Below are positions 25,712 through 36,705 of a stretch of DNA of 64,000 bases, in pieces. Made by a program: the position numbers and the translations under genes. Under the pieces are notes generated by a model. That model searched no databases. It had not been told where the DNA came from and saw only the letters and a list, made by a program, of their open reading frames with translations. Where the stretch lies: positions 372,001 to 436,000 of the forward strand of contig NZ_LT906482.1 of assembly GCF_900187105.1 (NCBI RefSeq), given 5' to 3'. The DNA is from Eikenella corrodens. Lineage in GTDB: Bacteria; Pseudomonadota; Gammaproteobacteria; Burkholderiales; Neisseriaceae. Each line of letters begins with the position of its first letter. The stretch's first letter is position 1.

Positions 25712-25788
25712 GCGCCCGTAGCTCAACCGGATAGAGCACCCGCCTTCTAAGCGGGCGGTTACAGGTTCGATTCCTGTCGGGCGCGCCA
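25712..25788 (+). tRNA. tRNA-Arg (UCU)
   Basis: Acceptor GCGCCCG / CGGGCGC, anticodon arm CCCGC-CTTCTAA-GCGGG with TCT, T-loop GTTCGATTCC, encoded CCA. It reads rare AGA/AGG codons. Confidence 0.97.
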
Positions 25789-25798
25789 AAAGTTTTAT

Positions 25799-25875
25799 GG
25801 TGGCTGTAGCTCAGTTGGTAGAGCCCCGGATTGTGATTCCGGTTGTCGTGGGTTCGAGCCCCATCAGCCACCCCA
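25799..25875 (+). tRNA. tRNA-His (GUG)
   Basis: Anticodon arm CCGGA-TTGTGAT-TCCGG with GTG. The encoded G-1 at 25799 pairs with C73, as required for tRNA-His, and CCA is encoded. Confidence 0.97.
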
Positions 25876-25880
25876 AATTG

Positions 25881-25912
25881 AAACCCGTATGCTTCGGCAT
25901 ACGGGTTTTTTG
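25881..25912 (+). terminator. tRNA operon terminator
   Basis: Perfect hairpin AACCCGTATGC-TTCG-GCATACGGGTT with a stable UUCG tetraloop, followed by TTTTTTG. Confidence 0.95.
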
Positions 25913-26027
25913 TATCCCAAAGCTTATCTGCAAGCCATTGAATCTTCTTTTTCAGGTAGCCTGTGTTAACGGTGTGAAATATTGCACACATACCAAGCTA
26001 GTCACCACGCCCTACTCAGCAAATGCT

Positions 26028-26055
26028 TGCTTACGCTGTATTTTGCCGATATAAT
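26028..26055 (+). promoter_or_regulatory. rpsF operon promoter
   Basis: TTGCTT (26028-26033), 16-nt spacer, TATAAT (26050-26055), giving a leader of about 60 nt before rpsF. Confidence 0.6.
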
Positions 26056-26074
26056 GCCGCGTTTTCCACCCCTT

Positions 26075-26101
26075 GCCCGCTGTTTCCGCATGACGGCGGG
26101 C
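26075..26101 (+). promoter_or_regulatory. Candidate S6:S18 leader hairpin
   Basis: In the rpsF 5' UTR, stem GCCCG / CGGGC encloses an asymmetric 6-nt bulge (CTGTTT), then CCG / CGG with a CATGA loop. A CCG next to a bulge in the rpsF leader is the hallmark of the S6:S18-binding RNA motif used for autoregulation in many bacteria. Assigned by structure and position only. Confidence 0.5.
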
Positions 26102-26125
26102 TGTATTTAGCCATAAGGAGATAAC

Positions 26126-26500
26126 ATGCGTCATTACGAGATTGTATTTATCGTTCATCCCGACCAGAGCGAGCAAGTGCCCGCTATGGTTGAACGTTAC
26201 AAAACCCTGATTACCGAGTCTGGCGGCCACATTCACCGCTTGGAAGACTGGGGTCGCCGCCAATTGGCCTACCCCATCAACAAGCTGCACAAAGCACACT
26301 ACGTGCTGATGAATATCGAGTGCACCCCGGCTGCCATCGAAGAGCTGGAAACCGGTTTCCGCTTCAACGACGCCGTATTGCGCCACCTGACTATCAAAAT
26401 GGATGAAGCCGTTACTGAAGCTTCTCCCATGATGAAGGAAGAAAAATCCAAAAACCTGCTGAACGGCCAGCCTCAGGAAGAAGCTGCTGTCGAAGCCTAA
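26126..26500 (+). CDS. rpsF: 30S ribosomal protein S6
   Basis: Ribosomal protein bS6, 124 aa: [19 protein letters not shown], then [21 protein letters not shown], with a Glu-rich C-terminal tail. AAGGAG lies 8 nt before the ATG. First gene of the conserved rpsF-priB-rpsR-rplI operon; S6 and S18 bind 16S rRNA as a heterodimer. Confidence 0.98.
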   Translation: MRHYEIVFIVHPDQSEQVPAMVERYKTLITESGGHIHRLEDWGRRQLAYPINKLHKAHYVLMNIECTPAAIEELETGFRFNDAVLRHLTIKMDEAVTEASPMMKEEKSKNLLNGQPQEEAAVEA

Positions 26501-26510
26501 GCGTGAGATT

Positions 26511-26807
26511 TTGAACAATACTGTAAGCCTTACCGCCCGCATCAAAGATGCCGACACCTTGCGCTACACCCCGGCCGGCATAGCCGTATTGGGATTGATG
26601 CTAGAGCATGAATCGTGGCAGACAGAAGCAGGTGAACCCTATCTCGCCCGGTTTGAACTCCAGGCGAAATTAATCGGCGAACAGGCAAAACTCTGGCAAT
26701 ACAAAGCAGGCAGTATGGTGGATATATCCGGATTTCTTGCAGCTTACAGCCAAAAATACCGTCGCCCCATATTGCATATACAGACAATTATTGAAAATAA
26801 AGGTTGA
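26511..26807 (+). CDS. priB: Primosomal replication protein N (PriB)
   Basis: A 98-aa single-OB-fold protein of the PriA-PriB restart primosome, which binds single-stranded [34 protein letters not shown] and a final strand [12 protein letters not shown]. The start is TTG 26511, 11 nt after the rpsF stop; no ATG gives the full OB fold. Its place between rpsF and rpsR is diagnostic. Confidence 0.94.
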   Translation: MNNTVSLTARIKDADTLRYTPAGIAVLGLMLEHESWQTEAGEPYLARFELQAKLIGEQAKLWQYKAGSMVDISGFLAAYSQKYRRPILHIQTIIENKG

Positions 26808-26812
26808 ATGAG

Positions 26813-27043
26813 ATGGCTCGTCAAACATTTAAACGTAGAAAATTCTGCCGCTTTACTGCAGAAGGCATCAAACAAGTAGATTACAAATCAGTTGATTTGC
26901 TGAAAGATTTCATTTCTGAAAACGGCAAAATCATCCCCGCCCGTATTACTGGCACCAAAGCTCACTATCAGCGCCAGCTGTCTGTGGCCGTAAAACGTGC
27001 CCGTTTCCTGGCTCTGCTGCCCTACACCGACCAACACAAATAA
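26813..27043 (+). CDS. rpsR: 30S ribosomal protein S18
   Basis: Ribosomal protein bS18, 76 aa: [20 protein letters not shown], then [29 protein letters not shown] 26813 is used, with AAAGG upstream; an in-frame TTG at 26804 overlaps priB. Confidence 0.98.
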   Translation: MARQTFKRRKFCRFTAEGIKQVDYKSVDLLKDFISENGKIIPARITGTKAHYQRQLSVAVKRARFLALLPYTDQHK

Positions 27044-27062
27044 TTAACGGAGAATTTATATT

Positions 27063-27515
27063 ATGCAAATCATTCTGTTAGAAAAAATTGGTGGCTTGGG
27101 CAATCTGGGCGATGTAGTAACCGTAAAAAATGGCTATGCCCGTAACTTCCTAATTCCGCAAGGCAAAGCCAAGCGCGCTACCGAAGCTGCCCTGGCCGAT
27201 TTCGAAGCCCGCCGTGCTGAGCTCGAGGCTCGTCAAGCTGCAATTCTGGCCGATGCACAGGCTCGCCAGGCCAAACTGGAAGGCCAATCTATCACCATCG
27301 CACAAAAAGCTGGCGTGGATGGCCGTCTGTTCGGTTCTGTAACCAACGCCGACATCGCTGAAGCTATCCGTGCATTTGGTGTAGAAGCTGCTAAAGCTAA
27401 CGTACGCCTGCCCAATGGCCCGTTCAAGACAGTTGGCGAATACGAAATCGAAATCGCCCTGCATACCGATGCCGTGGCCAATATTACTGTGGTTGTTGTA
27501 CCGACTGCGGAATAA
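27063..27515 (+). CDS. rplI: 50S ribosomal protein L9
   Basis: Ribosomal protein bL9, 150 aa: [19 protein letters not shown], then [16 protein letters not shown], the long central helix ([20 protein letters not shown]) and a C-terminal rRNA-binding domain. GGAG upstream. Last gene of the operon, 24 nt before a DUS terminator. Confidence 0.98.
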   Translation: MQIILLEKIGGLGNLGDVVTVKNGYARNFLIPQGKAKRATEAALADFEARRAELEARQAAILADAQARQAKLEGQSITIAQKAGVDGRLFGSVTNADIAEAIRAFGVEAAKANVRLPNGPFKTVGEYEIEIALHTDAVANITVVVVPTAE

Positions 27516-27539
27516 ACCTACGCTGTTGTCTGCAGCAAC

Positions 27540-27574
27540 AAAAAGGCTACCTGAATATTTCAGGTAGCCTTTTT
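27540..27574 (+). terminator. DUS terminator of the rpsF operon
   Basis: AAAAAGGCTACCTGAA-TAT-TTCAGGTAGCCTTTTT: a 16-bp perfect stem ending in a T-run. A clear case of paired DUS used as an intrinsic terminator. Confidence 0.92.
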
Positions 27575-27798
27575 CCCATTATGGCTGAGCAATCATCTGT
27601 CCATGCAAACAGTAAACGGGGGACGTTGCACTAGAACAACTCAACTTGGTACACAAGAAGGGCTCTAGTTACATAATCATCCAAATAAAAACAATACAAG
27701 CCCACCATCTTGTCCCATACCTTTTCGGATAACTATATTTTGAATCTTAACTACGCTACAACCAGCCCTTCAAATAGCCGCTTATATAGCAGCGAATG

Positions 27799-28317
27799 CT
27801 ATTTCCTTTCTCCCACTTTCTCCGTTAAAACCGTACCAGCAAGGTAGTCGTAGAGAAATTGGCGGGAGGGGTGGATAAGGGCAAAGCCGATGGGCAGTAT
27901 CCACCACGCTAATGCCATGCCAGCCACGGTTTGAGGCGGCAGCGGGGTGAGTTGGCGCAGGATGCCAAATGAAGCGAGCGGTAGTAGTAAAAGCAGCACG
28001 GTGACCCAGATGAAGCGCAGGCGCAGTTGGCGCAGGCTGGGGCGGCTGCCGGCGGGGGTTTGCAGCTGCAGCCGCCACACTTTCATCGGCAGGGTTTGCC
28101 CGCGCGGGCTGTACCAGCAAAGGCGGAAATAGCCCCACCATACGGCGAGGATAATCAACGCCACGACAGTTTCAGCCAGCAGCGGCACATTATGCAGCAC
28201 CATATTGGCGGCGGCGGCAGGGATAAAGGCCACGCAGGTTACGGCGGCCAGCAGCAAGGCTTCGTAGCATAGGGCGGCGAAGCGGCGGCGGAAAGAGGCG
28301 GGGGCGGGAATACTCAT
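27799..28317 (-). CDS. RDD family membrane protein
   Basis: A 172-aa membrane protein with the RDD pattern: RRFAALCYEALLLAAVTCVAF (first helix with the Arg), WYSPRGQTLPMKVWRLQL and a late FLYDYLAGTVL with the acidic residue. Roughly four TM helices. RDD proteins are poorly defined; some act as Na+/H+ antiporters. ATG 28317 overlaps the miaA stop codon (ATGA), so translation is coupled to miaA. Confidence 0.85.
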   Translation of the reverse strand: MSIPAPASFRRRFAALCYEALLLAAVTCVAFIPAAAANMVLHNVPLLAETVVALIILAVWWGYFRLCWYSPRGQTLPMKVWRLQLQTPAGSRPSLRQLRLRFIWVTVLLLLLPLASFGILRQLTPLPPQTVAGMALAWWILPIGFALIHPSRQFLYDYLAGTVLTEKVGERK

Positions 28318-29267
28318 ACGAAGTGTTGTTGGCAAAAAGAATGAATGGCTTGGCTGTGTTGTTGAAGACTACCTGGAAACGGGTCGATTACCAAATCGGC
28401 GGGCAGTTTGCGCAACCAGGTGAGCTGGCGCTTGGCGAGCTGGCGGGTGGCGGCAATGCCTTGGGCGATGAAGGTGTTGCGGTCGGTTTCGCCTTGCAGG
28501 TGTGCCCAAGCTTGGCGGTAACCCACGCAGCGCACAGCTGGGTAGTCAGGGTTGAGCTCGGGATATTGCACTTGCAATCGGCCTACTTCATCAAGAAAGC
28601 CTTGCTCCAGCATGGCGTAGAAGCGCTGTTCGATATTGTGGTGCAGCCGTTCGCGCTGTGCCGGAATCAGGGCGATGCTGCGTAGGGAGAGCATTGGCGT
28701 GGCGCCGGGCTGTTCGGCGAAGTGTTGGCTGAGCGGCCGGCCGGTGAGCAGCCACACTTCCAATGCGCGTTCGATGCGCTGGCTGTCGCCGGGCTTGAGG
28801 CGGGCGGCGGTGGCGGGGTCGGCCTGTTGCAGTTGGGCATAAAGGTGCGGCAGGCCGTGTTGCTGTTTTTGCTCTTGCAGTTGGCGGCGGATTTCAGGAT
28901 TGGCGGCAGGCAGGCTGTTGAGGCCGTTGACGAGGGCGTGGTAATACATCATGGTACCGCCCACAATCAGCGGCAGGCGGCCGCGCGCATGGATTTCTCG
29001 GCACAGGCGCAGGCAGTCATCCAAAAAATCGGCCACGTTGTAGCTTTGCGGCGGGTTGATGATGTCGATGAGGTGGTGCGGTACGGCAGCGCGCTCAGCT
29101 GGAGTGGGCTTGGCGGTGCCGATGTCCATGCCGCGGTAAATCAGTGCGGAATCGAGGCTGACGATTTCCAGCGGCAGCTTTTCGGCCAAGGCAAGCGCGA
29201 GCGCGGTTTTGCCGGCAGCAGTGGGGCCGAGCAAGGCGAGTGCCGGCGGCGGGGTGGATTGCGGCAT
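28314..29267 (-). CDS. miaA: tRNA dimethylallyltransferase
   Basis: MiaA, 317 aa, which adds the dimethylallyl group to A37 of tRNAs that read UNN codons. P-loop LLGPTAAGKTALALALAE, DSALIYRGMDIGTAKP, catalytic-site VGGTMMYYHALVNG, and C-terminal CVGYRQAWAHLQG / ATRQLAKRQLTWLR. Shares its transcript with the RDD protein gene (4-nt overlap). A DUS is located just before the start codon region. Confidence 0.96.
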   Translation of the reverse strand: MPQSTPPPALALLGPTAAGKTALALALAEKLPLEIVSLDSALIYRGMDIGTAKPTPAERAAVPHHLIDIINPPQSYNVADFLDDCLRLCREIHARGRLPLIVGGTMMYYHALVNGLNSLPAANPEIRRQLQEQKQQHGLPHLYAQLQQADPATAARLKPGDSQRIERALEVWLLTGRPLSQHFAEQPGATPMLSLRSIALIPAQRERLHHNIEQRFYAMLEQGFLDEVGRLQVQYPELNPDYPAVRCVGYRQAWAHLQGETDRNTFIAQGIAATRQLAKRQLTWLRKLPADLVIDPFPGSLQQHSQAIHSFCQQHFV

Positions 29268-29513
29268 GGGGCTACCTGAAAAAGAAATGGATATTCCGGC
29301 TTTGTGTTTCAGCTACACAAAAGGCTACCTGAAACATAAAGCCACACGGCGCGGCATTCTATCAGCCGCATGATAAAAACAAAATATAGTGAATTTAAAA
29401 TAAGAAGGCTGCTTCGTTGCCCCGCCCTACCCCGCTCCCGCCTTTCAGGCTACCTGAAAATCAGGTAGAGTTCGGCCTAACGTAATTTCCCCATAATTTC
29501 TCCATTACACCAC

Positions 29514-30404
29514 ATGAAACACAGCCAATTTCACCGCATCGGCATCGTTACCCGCCCCAACACCCCGCAATTGGGCGAAACACTGAGCGAGCTGGTGACC
29601 TTCTTTCTGGAAAACAGCATCGAAGTGCTGCTAGACGAAGAATGCGGTGTCGATTTGTCTGCCAACCTGCTAACCGAACGCTGCCACAGAGTGTCTAAAG
29701 AAGACATGGGTACCTGCTGCGATTTGGTGCTGGTGCTCGGAGGAGACGGCACATTTTTATCCGTAGCCCGCCAACTTGCCCCCTACCGCATCCCCATCAT
29801 GGGCGTGCATCTGGGGCATTTAGGCTTCCTCACCCAAGTGCCGCGCCAAAACATGATTGCCGACATTTCGCGCATGCTCGCCGGCCAATACCTGCCCGAA
29901 GAGCGCATCATGCTCGAATGCACCGTGCAGCGCCACGACGAATCCGACTGCACCGCGCTGGCTCTCAACGAAGTCGTCATCAGCCGTGGCGGCTTGGGGC
30001 AGATGATTGAATTCGAAGTATTTATCAACCAAGAATTCGTCTATACCCAACGCTCCGACGGGCTGATTGTATCCACCCCCACCGGCTCCACCGCCTACGC
30101 CCTGGCCGCCGGCGGGCCGATTCTGCAATCCACCCTACGCGCCCTCACCCTCGTACCCATCTGCCCGCAATCCATGACCAACCGCCCCATCGTGGTGCCC
30201 GACAGCTGCGAAATCGAAATCCTCATCACCAAAGCCGACAACGCCCGCGTGCATTGCGATGGCCAATCCCACATCGACCTGCACAGCATGAACCGGCTCA
30301 CCATCCGCCGCTACCGCAACACCCTGCGCGTGCTGCACCCCACCAACTACCAATACTACAAAACCCTGCGCCAGAAACTGCATTGGGGCGAGCAGCTGGT
30401 TTAA
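29514..30404 (+). CDS. nadK: NAD kinase
   Basis: NAD kinase (PpnK), 296 aa, which phosphorylates NAD to NADP. The GGDGTFL motif carries the catalytic Asp; NE/D motif ALNEVVISRGG; SDGLIVSTPTGSTAYALAAGGPIL is the second conserved motif. N-terminal Rossmann part FHRIGIVTRPNTP. No strong ribosome-binding site is seen, but the start fits the family. Confidence 0.97.
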   Translation: MKHSQFHRIGIVTRPNTPQLGETLSELVTFFLENSIEVLLDEECGVDLSANLLTERCHRVSKEDMGTCCDLVLVLGGDGTFLSVARQLAPYRIPIMGVHLGHLGFLTQVPRQNMIADISRMLAGQYLPEERIMLECTVQRHDESDCTALALNEVVISRGGLGQMIEFEVFINQEFVYTQRSDGLIVSTPTGSTAYALAAGGPILQSTLRALTLVPICPQSMTNRPIVVPDSCEIEILITKADNARVHCDGQSHIDLHSMNRLTIRRYRNTLRVLHPTNYQYYKTLRQKLHWGEQLV

Positions 30405-30460
30405 CAGACAGAGGCTACCTGAAAACAGTTTTGATAAAGGTACGGATAGTAAAAATGAAA

Positions 30461-30490
30461 CCAGCCGGGCTCATGCCCGGCTTTTGGTTT
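30461..30490 (+). terminator. nadK terminator
   Basis: GCCGGGC-TCAT-GCCCGGC followed by TTTTGGTTTTT, with a DUS pair flanking it (forward at 30413, reverse at 30490). Confidence 0.85.
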
Positions 30491-30548
30491 TTCAGGTAGC
30501 CTTTCCACCTTGGAATCCGCCATGTGTAAATACCAGACAATTCAAATT

Positions 30549-30593
30549 AAAAAGGCTACCTGAAATTTTTAGCTTCACTTTCAGGTAGCCTTT
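30549..30593. terminator. DUS inverted pair
   Basis: AAAAAGGCTACCTGAAA and TTTCAGGTAGCCTTT with a 13-nt loop, in the gap between nadK and the convergent hflX gene. Confidence 0.65.
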
Positions 30594-30599
30594 CCAAAC

Positions 30600-30705
30600 A
30601 ATAAATAACCAGGGCAACCGCATGGGCAATCCACCTTAGCCCACGTCGACAAACAGGGGAAGGCAAGCCAACACTGTAGGAAATAAAGTATCCCGACTAT
30701 AGCCG
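30600..30705 (+). repeat. Decayed Correia-like element
   Basis: The right part, GGAAGGCAAGCCAACACTGTA ending CGACTATA, matches the intact element (AAGGCGAGCCAACGCTGTA ... CACTATA) with few changes, and the total size is about right. The left end is no longer recognisable. It abuts the end of hflX. Confidence 0.4.
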
Positions 30706-30707
30706 TT

Positions 30708-31892
30708 TCAGCTAGCCTCTTTGCTGCCTGAAGCCTTGCTATGCGTATCCGCCCACTCAATCAATGCCTGGCGCAAGTCCTCCAGGCCCAGGCTTTGGGT
30801 AACGGAGAGGCGCACGGCGGCGATTTGGCCGCTTTTGCTGCGCAGGATGCCGGGCTGTTGCTGTTCGGCGGGCAGGAGGTCGATTTTGTTGTAGAGCAAG
30901 AGCTGCGGCACCTCGGCCGCGCCGATTTCGGCCAACACGCGGTTGACGTCCTCCATGCGCTGCTCATAGTCGGACTGGGAAACGTCGGCCACATGGAGCA
31001 ATACGTCGGCTTGGGCGGTTTCCTCCAGCGTGGCGGAGAAGGCGGCCACCAGGCGGTGCGGCAGGTCGCGCACGAAGCCGACGGTGTCGGTGAGGATGAT
31101 GCTGTGCTCACGGTCGAGATACAGGCGGCGGGCGGTGGTGTCGAGCGTGGCGAAGAGCTGGTCTTTGGCCAACACGTCGGCTTTGGTGAGGCGGTTAAAC
31201 AAACTGGATTTGCCGGTGTTGGTGTAGCCCACCAGGGCGAAAGTGGGCAGGCTGCCCTGCTGGCGTGCCTTGCGGCGGGTGGCGCGCTGGCGGCGCACGT
31301 CGGCAAGGCGTTTTTTCAGGGTGGTGATTTTTTGGGAGATCAGGCGGCGGTCGGTTTCGAGCTGGGTTTCGCCCGGGCCTTTGAGGCCGATGCCGCCTTT
31401 TTGGCTTTGCAGGTGGCCGTAGCCGCGCACCAGACGGCCGGAGAGGTGGGTGAGCTGCGCCAGCTCCACTTGCAGGCGGCCTTCCTGGCTTTGCGCGCGC
31501 TGGGCGAAAATGGCAAGGATGAGCCCCACGCGGTCGAGCACGCGGCATTGCAGCTTGGCTTCGAGGTTGCGCTCCTGCGTGGGCGTGAGCTCGTGGTTGA
31601 ACACGGCCAATTCGATATTGTGCGCCTGCACTTCGGCCGCCAGCTCTTCGGCTTTGCCGCTGCCCACAAACAATGCGCCGCTGGGGCGGTCGCGTCGGGC
31701 GGTGGAAACGTGTACCAACTCCCCACCGCCGGCACGCACCAGCTCGGCGGCTTCATCCAACACATTTTGAAAAGCGCGGGCGCGCTGCTCGTTGCTGCCG
31801 GAGAAACTGTCGGCCAGCATCACGCCCACCAGCAATACGCGCTCGGGGCGGCTGAGGGATTTATCGGGCTGGAAAGGAGGTCGGCGCGGCAT
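30708..31892 (-). CDS. hflX: GTPase HflX
   Basis: Ribosome-associated GTPase HflX, 394 aa, which splits stalled 70S ribosomes under stress. N-terminal HflX domain with the Gly-rich LVRGYGHLQSQKGGIGLKGPGETQLETDRR region; G1 GYTNTGKSS, G2/G3 LDTTARRLYL and DTVGFVRDLPH, G4 NKIDLL. I prefer ATG 31892 (MPRRPPFQPDK): the frame extends to 31925, but that ATG lies inside a TATAAT -10 box (GCTATAATG), so the transcript should begin downstream of it. Confidence 0.93.
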   Translation of the reverse strand: MPRRPPFQPDKSLSRPERVLLVGVMLADSFSGSNEQRARAFQNVLDEAAELVRAGGGELVHVSTARRDRPSGALFVGSGKAEELAAEVQAHNIELAVFNHELTPTQERNLEAKLQCRVLDRVGLILAIFAQRAQSQEGRLQVELAQLTHLSGRLVRGYGHLQSQKGGIGLKGPGETQLETDRRLISQKITTLKKRLADVRRQRATRRKARQQGSLPTFALVGYTNTGKSSLFNRLTKADVLAKDQLFATLDTTARRLYLDREHSIILTDTVGFVRDLPHRLVAAFSATLEETAQADVLLHVADVSQSDYEQRMEDVNRVLAEIGAAEVPQLLLYNKIDLLPAEQQQPGILRSKSGQIAAVRLSVTQSLGLEDLRQALIEWADTHSKASGSKEAS

Positions 31893-31959
31893 GGCATCAG
31901 GCGGAATGGATTGAAGATGCGGCATTATAGCGCATGGGCAGGCGGCTGCCCGAAAGCAA

Positions 31960-31996
31960 TTTCAGGTAGCCTTTTATTGATGAGGCTACCTGAAAA
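31960..31996. repeat. DUS inverted pair upstream of hflX
   Basis: TTTCAGGTAGCC and GGCTACCTGAAAA with a 10-nt loop, between argG and hflX. It may terminate argG on the minus strand. A further reverse DUS lies at about 32037. Confidence 0.55.
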
Positions 31997-32071
31997 TCTT
32001 GGCTTCGCAGAAACTCGGCTGCCTTCGGCAGTTTCGTTTCAGGTAGCCTTATTATTTGCTACAGCTTGGGC

Positions 32072-34163
<2,092 letters not shown>

Positions 34164-34203
34164 AAAGGGGGGCTGAGGCTACCTGAAAATGCAGGCAGGG
34201 CTG

Positions 34204-34239
34204 TTTTAACTTCGTTGAAGCCCATGCTTTCAGGTAGCC
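34204..34239 (-). repeat. DUS-extended 36-nt repeat, copy B
   Basis: Inverted copy: TTTTAACTTCGTTGAAG, then CCCATGCTTTCAGGTAGCC. Confidence 0.8.
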
Positions 34240-34327
34240 TCATCGATTTGACGCAAGCCGCTTCCGCCCTACCCCGTATCTTGTATAATCGCGCCCTATT
34301 CCAACTCAATTCAAAAAGGATCATACC

Positions 34328-35053
34328 GTGAACCGTTTCTACCCCCACCCGCTGATTGCGCGGGAAGGCTGGCCGTTTATTTTGGGCGGGCTGCTGCTGA
34401 GCGTGCTGGTGAGCATCTGCTGCGGCTGGTGGTCGCTGCCGTTTTGGGTGTTCACCGTGTTTGCGGTGCAGTTTTTCCGCGATCCGGCGCGCGATATCCC
34501 GGCCGATCCGGAAGCAGTGCTCTGCCCGGCCGACGGGCGCATCGTGGTGGTGGAACGCGCCGAAGACCCGTTCCGCAAAGTGCCCGCGCTGAAAATCAGC
34601 GTGTTTATGAACGTGTTCAACGTACATTCCCAGCGCGCGCCGGTTGACGGCACGGTAACGCAGGTGGACTACTTCCCCGGCCAATTCGTAAACGCCGCGC
34701 TGGATAAGGCCAGCACGGAAAACGAGCGCAATGCGGTGTTCGCCACCACGAAAAGCGGGCGCGAGCTAACCTTTGTGCAGGTGGCCGGTTTGGTGGCGCG
34801 GCGCATTCTGTGCTACGTGCAGCCGGGCGAAAAAATCACGCGCGGCCAACGCTACGGCTTTATCCGTTTCGGCTCGCGGGTGGATGTGTATCTGCCCACC
34901 GATGCCGTGCCGCTGGTGGCCATTGGTGAAAAAGTGCGTGCCAGCGAAACCATTTTGGCTCGTTTGCCGCTGGAAGCGAATGGCGAACAAACCGTTATCG
35001 AAACAGCTTCGGCCTTGGTGCGGGAAGCAGCGGAAGAGGTGCTGCCGGAGTAA
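34328..35053 (+). CDS. psd: Phosphatidylserine decarboxylase proenzyme
   Basis: Pyruvoyl-dependent decarboxylase that makes phosphatidylethanolamine from phosphatidylserine; 241 aa. One hydrophobic anchor ([20 protein letters not shown]), then [36 protein letters not shown] and the self-cleavage site [11 protein letters not shown], whose Ser becomes the pyruvoyl group. The start is GTG 34328 with AAGGATC upstream; TATAAT at 34282 may be its -10. The form is the short PSD-A type typical of some proteobacteria. Strong links to the neighbouring genes are not evident. Confidence 0.95.
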   Translation: MNRFYPHPLIAREGWPFILGGLLLSVLVSICCGWWSLPFWVFTVFAVQFFRDPARDIPADPEAVLCPADGRIVVVERAEDPFRKVPALKISVFMNVFNVHSQRAPVDGTVTQVDYFPGQFVNAALDKASTENERNAVFATTKSGRELTFVQVAGLVARRILCYVQPGEKITRGQRYGFIRFGSRVDVYLPTDAVPLVAIGEKVRASETILARLPLEANGEQTVIETASALVREAAEEVLPE

Positions 35054-35073
35054 GCAGGCTCGGCCTTTCAGCC

Positions 35074-35111
35074 AAGGCTACCTGAAAGCATGAGCTTCAA
35101 CGAAGTTAAAA
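35074..35111 (+). repeat. DUS-extended 36-nt repeat, copy C
   Basis: AAGGCTACCTGAAAGCA, then TGAGCTTCAACGAAGTTAAA, directly after psd. Confidence 0.8.
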
Positions 35112-35149
35112 CAGGCATATCGGCCTTCCGGCATCCATATCCGGCCAGC

Positions 35150-35184
35150 AAAAAAGGCTACCTGAACTTTCAGGTAGCCTTTTG
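35150..35184. terminator. DUS terminator between psd and azurin
   Basis: AAAAAAGGCTACCTGAA-CT-TTCAGGTAGCCTTTTG, a long palindrome with A- and T-runs on both sides; it can stop both psd and the convergent azurin gene. Confidence 0.85.
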
Positions 35185-35208
35185 CCTGTTTGGGCAAACC
35201 GTTGGAGA

Positions 35209-35775
35209 TTAATCCGCCAGTTTCACCACGCCGTTCATCACGCCGGCATGGCCGGGGAAAGAACAGAAGAATTTGTAGTTGGTGCCGGCAGCCAGTTTGG
35301 CCACGGGGAAGGTAACGGAGGATTCTTCGCCGCCGCCGATGATTTTGGTATGGGCGATCACGCGCTCGTCGCCGGGTTTCACATAATCGTTGTCCGGGCC
35401 TGCACCCACGCCGTCGTTGTTCACGCCGTTCACATCGCCCTCGGCGGTAATCACGATGTTATGCCCCATCGCGGTTTTGGGCATGCTGCCGGTGTGTTTG
35501 AGGGTAACGGTGAAGTCGGTACAGCCTTTGGGTACGCTGATTTCAGCAGTGTTGTACTGCATGCTGTCGCCGGTTTCCACCAATTTCGAGCAGTCTTCGG
35601 CAGCTGCGGCGGGAGCAGAGGTGGCTTCAGAGGCCGGCGCGGCTTGGGAAGCGGCGGAGGCGGCCGAAGCAGCGTGGTCGTGGTGGGCTTCGGAAGCAGG
35701 CGCGCTGGGGGCGGTTTCGCCGCCGCAGGCAGCCAGCGCCAGAGCGGCGGCAATCAGGGGGAGATACAGTTTCAT
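35209..35775 (-). CDS. laz: Lipid-modified azurin
   Basis: Type-1 copper protein of the Laz type, 188 aa, an electron carrier on the outer membrane of Neisseriaceae. Signal and lipobox LALAAC (Cys17), then an Ala/Ser/Pro-rich tether (about 20-60) and the azurin domain. Copper ligands by pattern: His105 (MGHN), Cys171, His176 and Met180 ([10 protein letters not shown]); Cys62-Cys85 is the usual disulfide. In Neisseria it helps resist oxidative stress and may deliver electrons to cytochrome oxidase or nitrite reductase. A minus-strand TATAAT lies near 35820. Confidence 0.95.
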   Translation of the reverse strand: MKLYLPLIAAALALAACGGETAPSAPASEAHHDHAASAASAASQAAPASEATSAPAAAAEDCSKLVETGDSMQYNTAEISVPKGCTDFTVTLKHTGSMPKTAMGHNIVITAEGDVNGVNNDGVGAGPDNDYVKPGDERVIAHTKIIGGGEESSVTFPVAKLAAGTNYKFFCSFPGHAGVMNGVVKLAD

Positions 35776-35949
35776 AGCATGGTCCTTATCAAAACACGGG
35801 TAAATACTGCGTGGGCGATTATAGCGAACTGCCCTGCCTTTTGATACTGCCGATACGGCACGGTTTTATCCGGCGGCAGAAAATGCTGTCGCATCAAAAA
35901 CCATCCGGCTTTCAGGTAGCCTGAAAGCCGGATATTTGCATGACGGTTT

Positions 35950-36540
35950 TTAACCGGCCTGCGGTGCCGTATGCTCTTCGGTTACCGCGCCGCTGTTTTG
36001 ATACAGGGTAAACAGGGGCACGCCTTCGTTGCGGACGCGGTCGCCGCCGGGCAGATCAGTAAATTCAAGGATGGCGGCGGCTTCCACCACATTCCCGCCA
36101 AGCTTGCGGATGAGCTTGATGCCGGCGTGCATGGTGCCGCCGGTGGCCACGAGGTCGTCCACCAGCAACACGCGGGCGTTGTCTTTAATGGCGTCGGTAT
36201 GGATTTCCACGGTAGCTTCGCCGTATTCGAGCGCGTAGCTTTCGGAAACGGTGGTAAAGGGCAGCTTGCCTTTCTTACGAATGGGCACAAAACCCACGTT
36301 GAGCTGATAAGCCAGCGCGGCGCCGATGATGAAGCCGCGTGCGTCCAGCCCGGCCACCACATCGATGTCTTGCGTCATGTAGCGGTAGGTGAGCAAATCC
36401 ACCAACAGGCGGAAATATTCCGGGCTTTGCAGCACGGGGGTGATGTCGTGAAACAGCACGCCTTCCTGCGGCCAGTTGGGGATTTTGCGGATTTTCTGCG
36501 CCAGCATTTCAACGGTCATGACTTCGGGATGGAACAGCAT
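35950..36540 (-). CDS. apt: Adenine phosphoribosyltransferase
   Basis: Apt, 196 aa, which salvages adenine to AMP with PRPP. Signatures: [35 protein letters not shown], the PRPP loop [21 protein letters not shown] 36540 or 36519 (MTVEML) are both possible; the frame continues upstream past a DUS to 36639, which is rejected. Convergent to nothing; divergent from relA. Confidence 0.95.
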   Translation of the reverse strand: MLFHPEVMTVEMLAQKIRKIPNWPQEGVLFHDITPVLQSPEYFRLLVDLLTYRYMTQDIDVVAGLDARGFIIGAALAYQLNVGFVPIRKKGKLPFTTVSESYALEYGEATVEIHTDAIKDNARVLLVDDLVATGGTMHAGIKLIRKLGGNVVEAAAILEFTDLPGGDRVRNEGVPLFTLYQNSGAVTEEHTAPQAG

Positions 36541-36705
36541 AGCGGTATCTTTCAGGTAGCCTGTGCGAAACGCGAATCTTACCACTTCCCCCAACAAAAT
36601 TGCACCTGCATCAAACTCCCTGCACCAACCAGGCCCCACCCGTTGGATTTTTGGTTACAATCAACACCTATACCGCAAAAATTCACACTGCAAAAAAGGG
36701 GAACC

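Noticed and set aside
29386-29410. TATAGTGAATTTAAAAT as a Correia end
   Set aside because: Only one end-like sequence of about 15 bp; no interior or second end follows.
35971-36705. A 245-codon in-frame extension upstream of relA
   Set aside because: It is antisense to apt, has no homology to RSH proteins, and the strong ribosome-binding site before ATG 36706 fits the family start.
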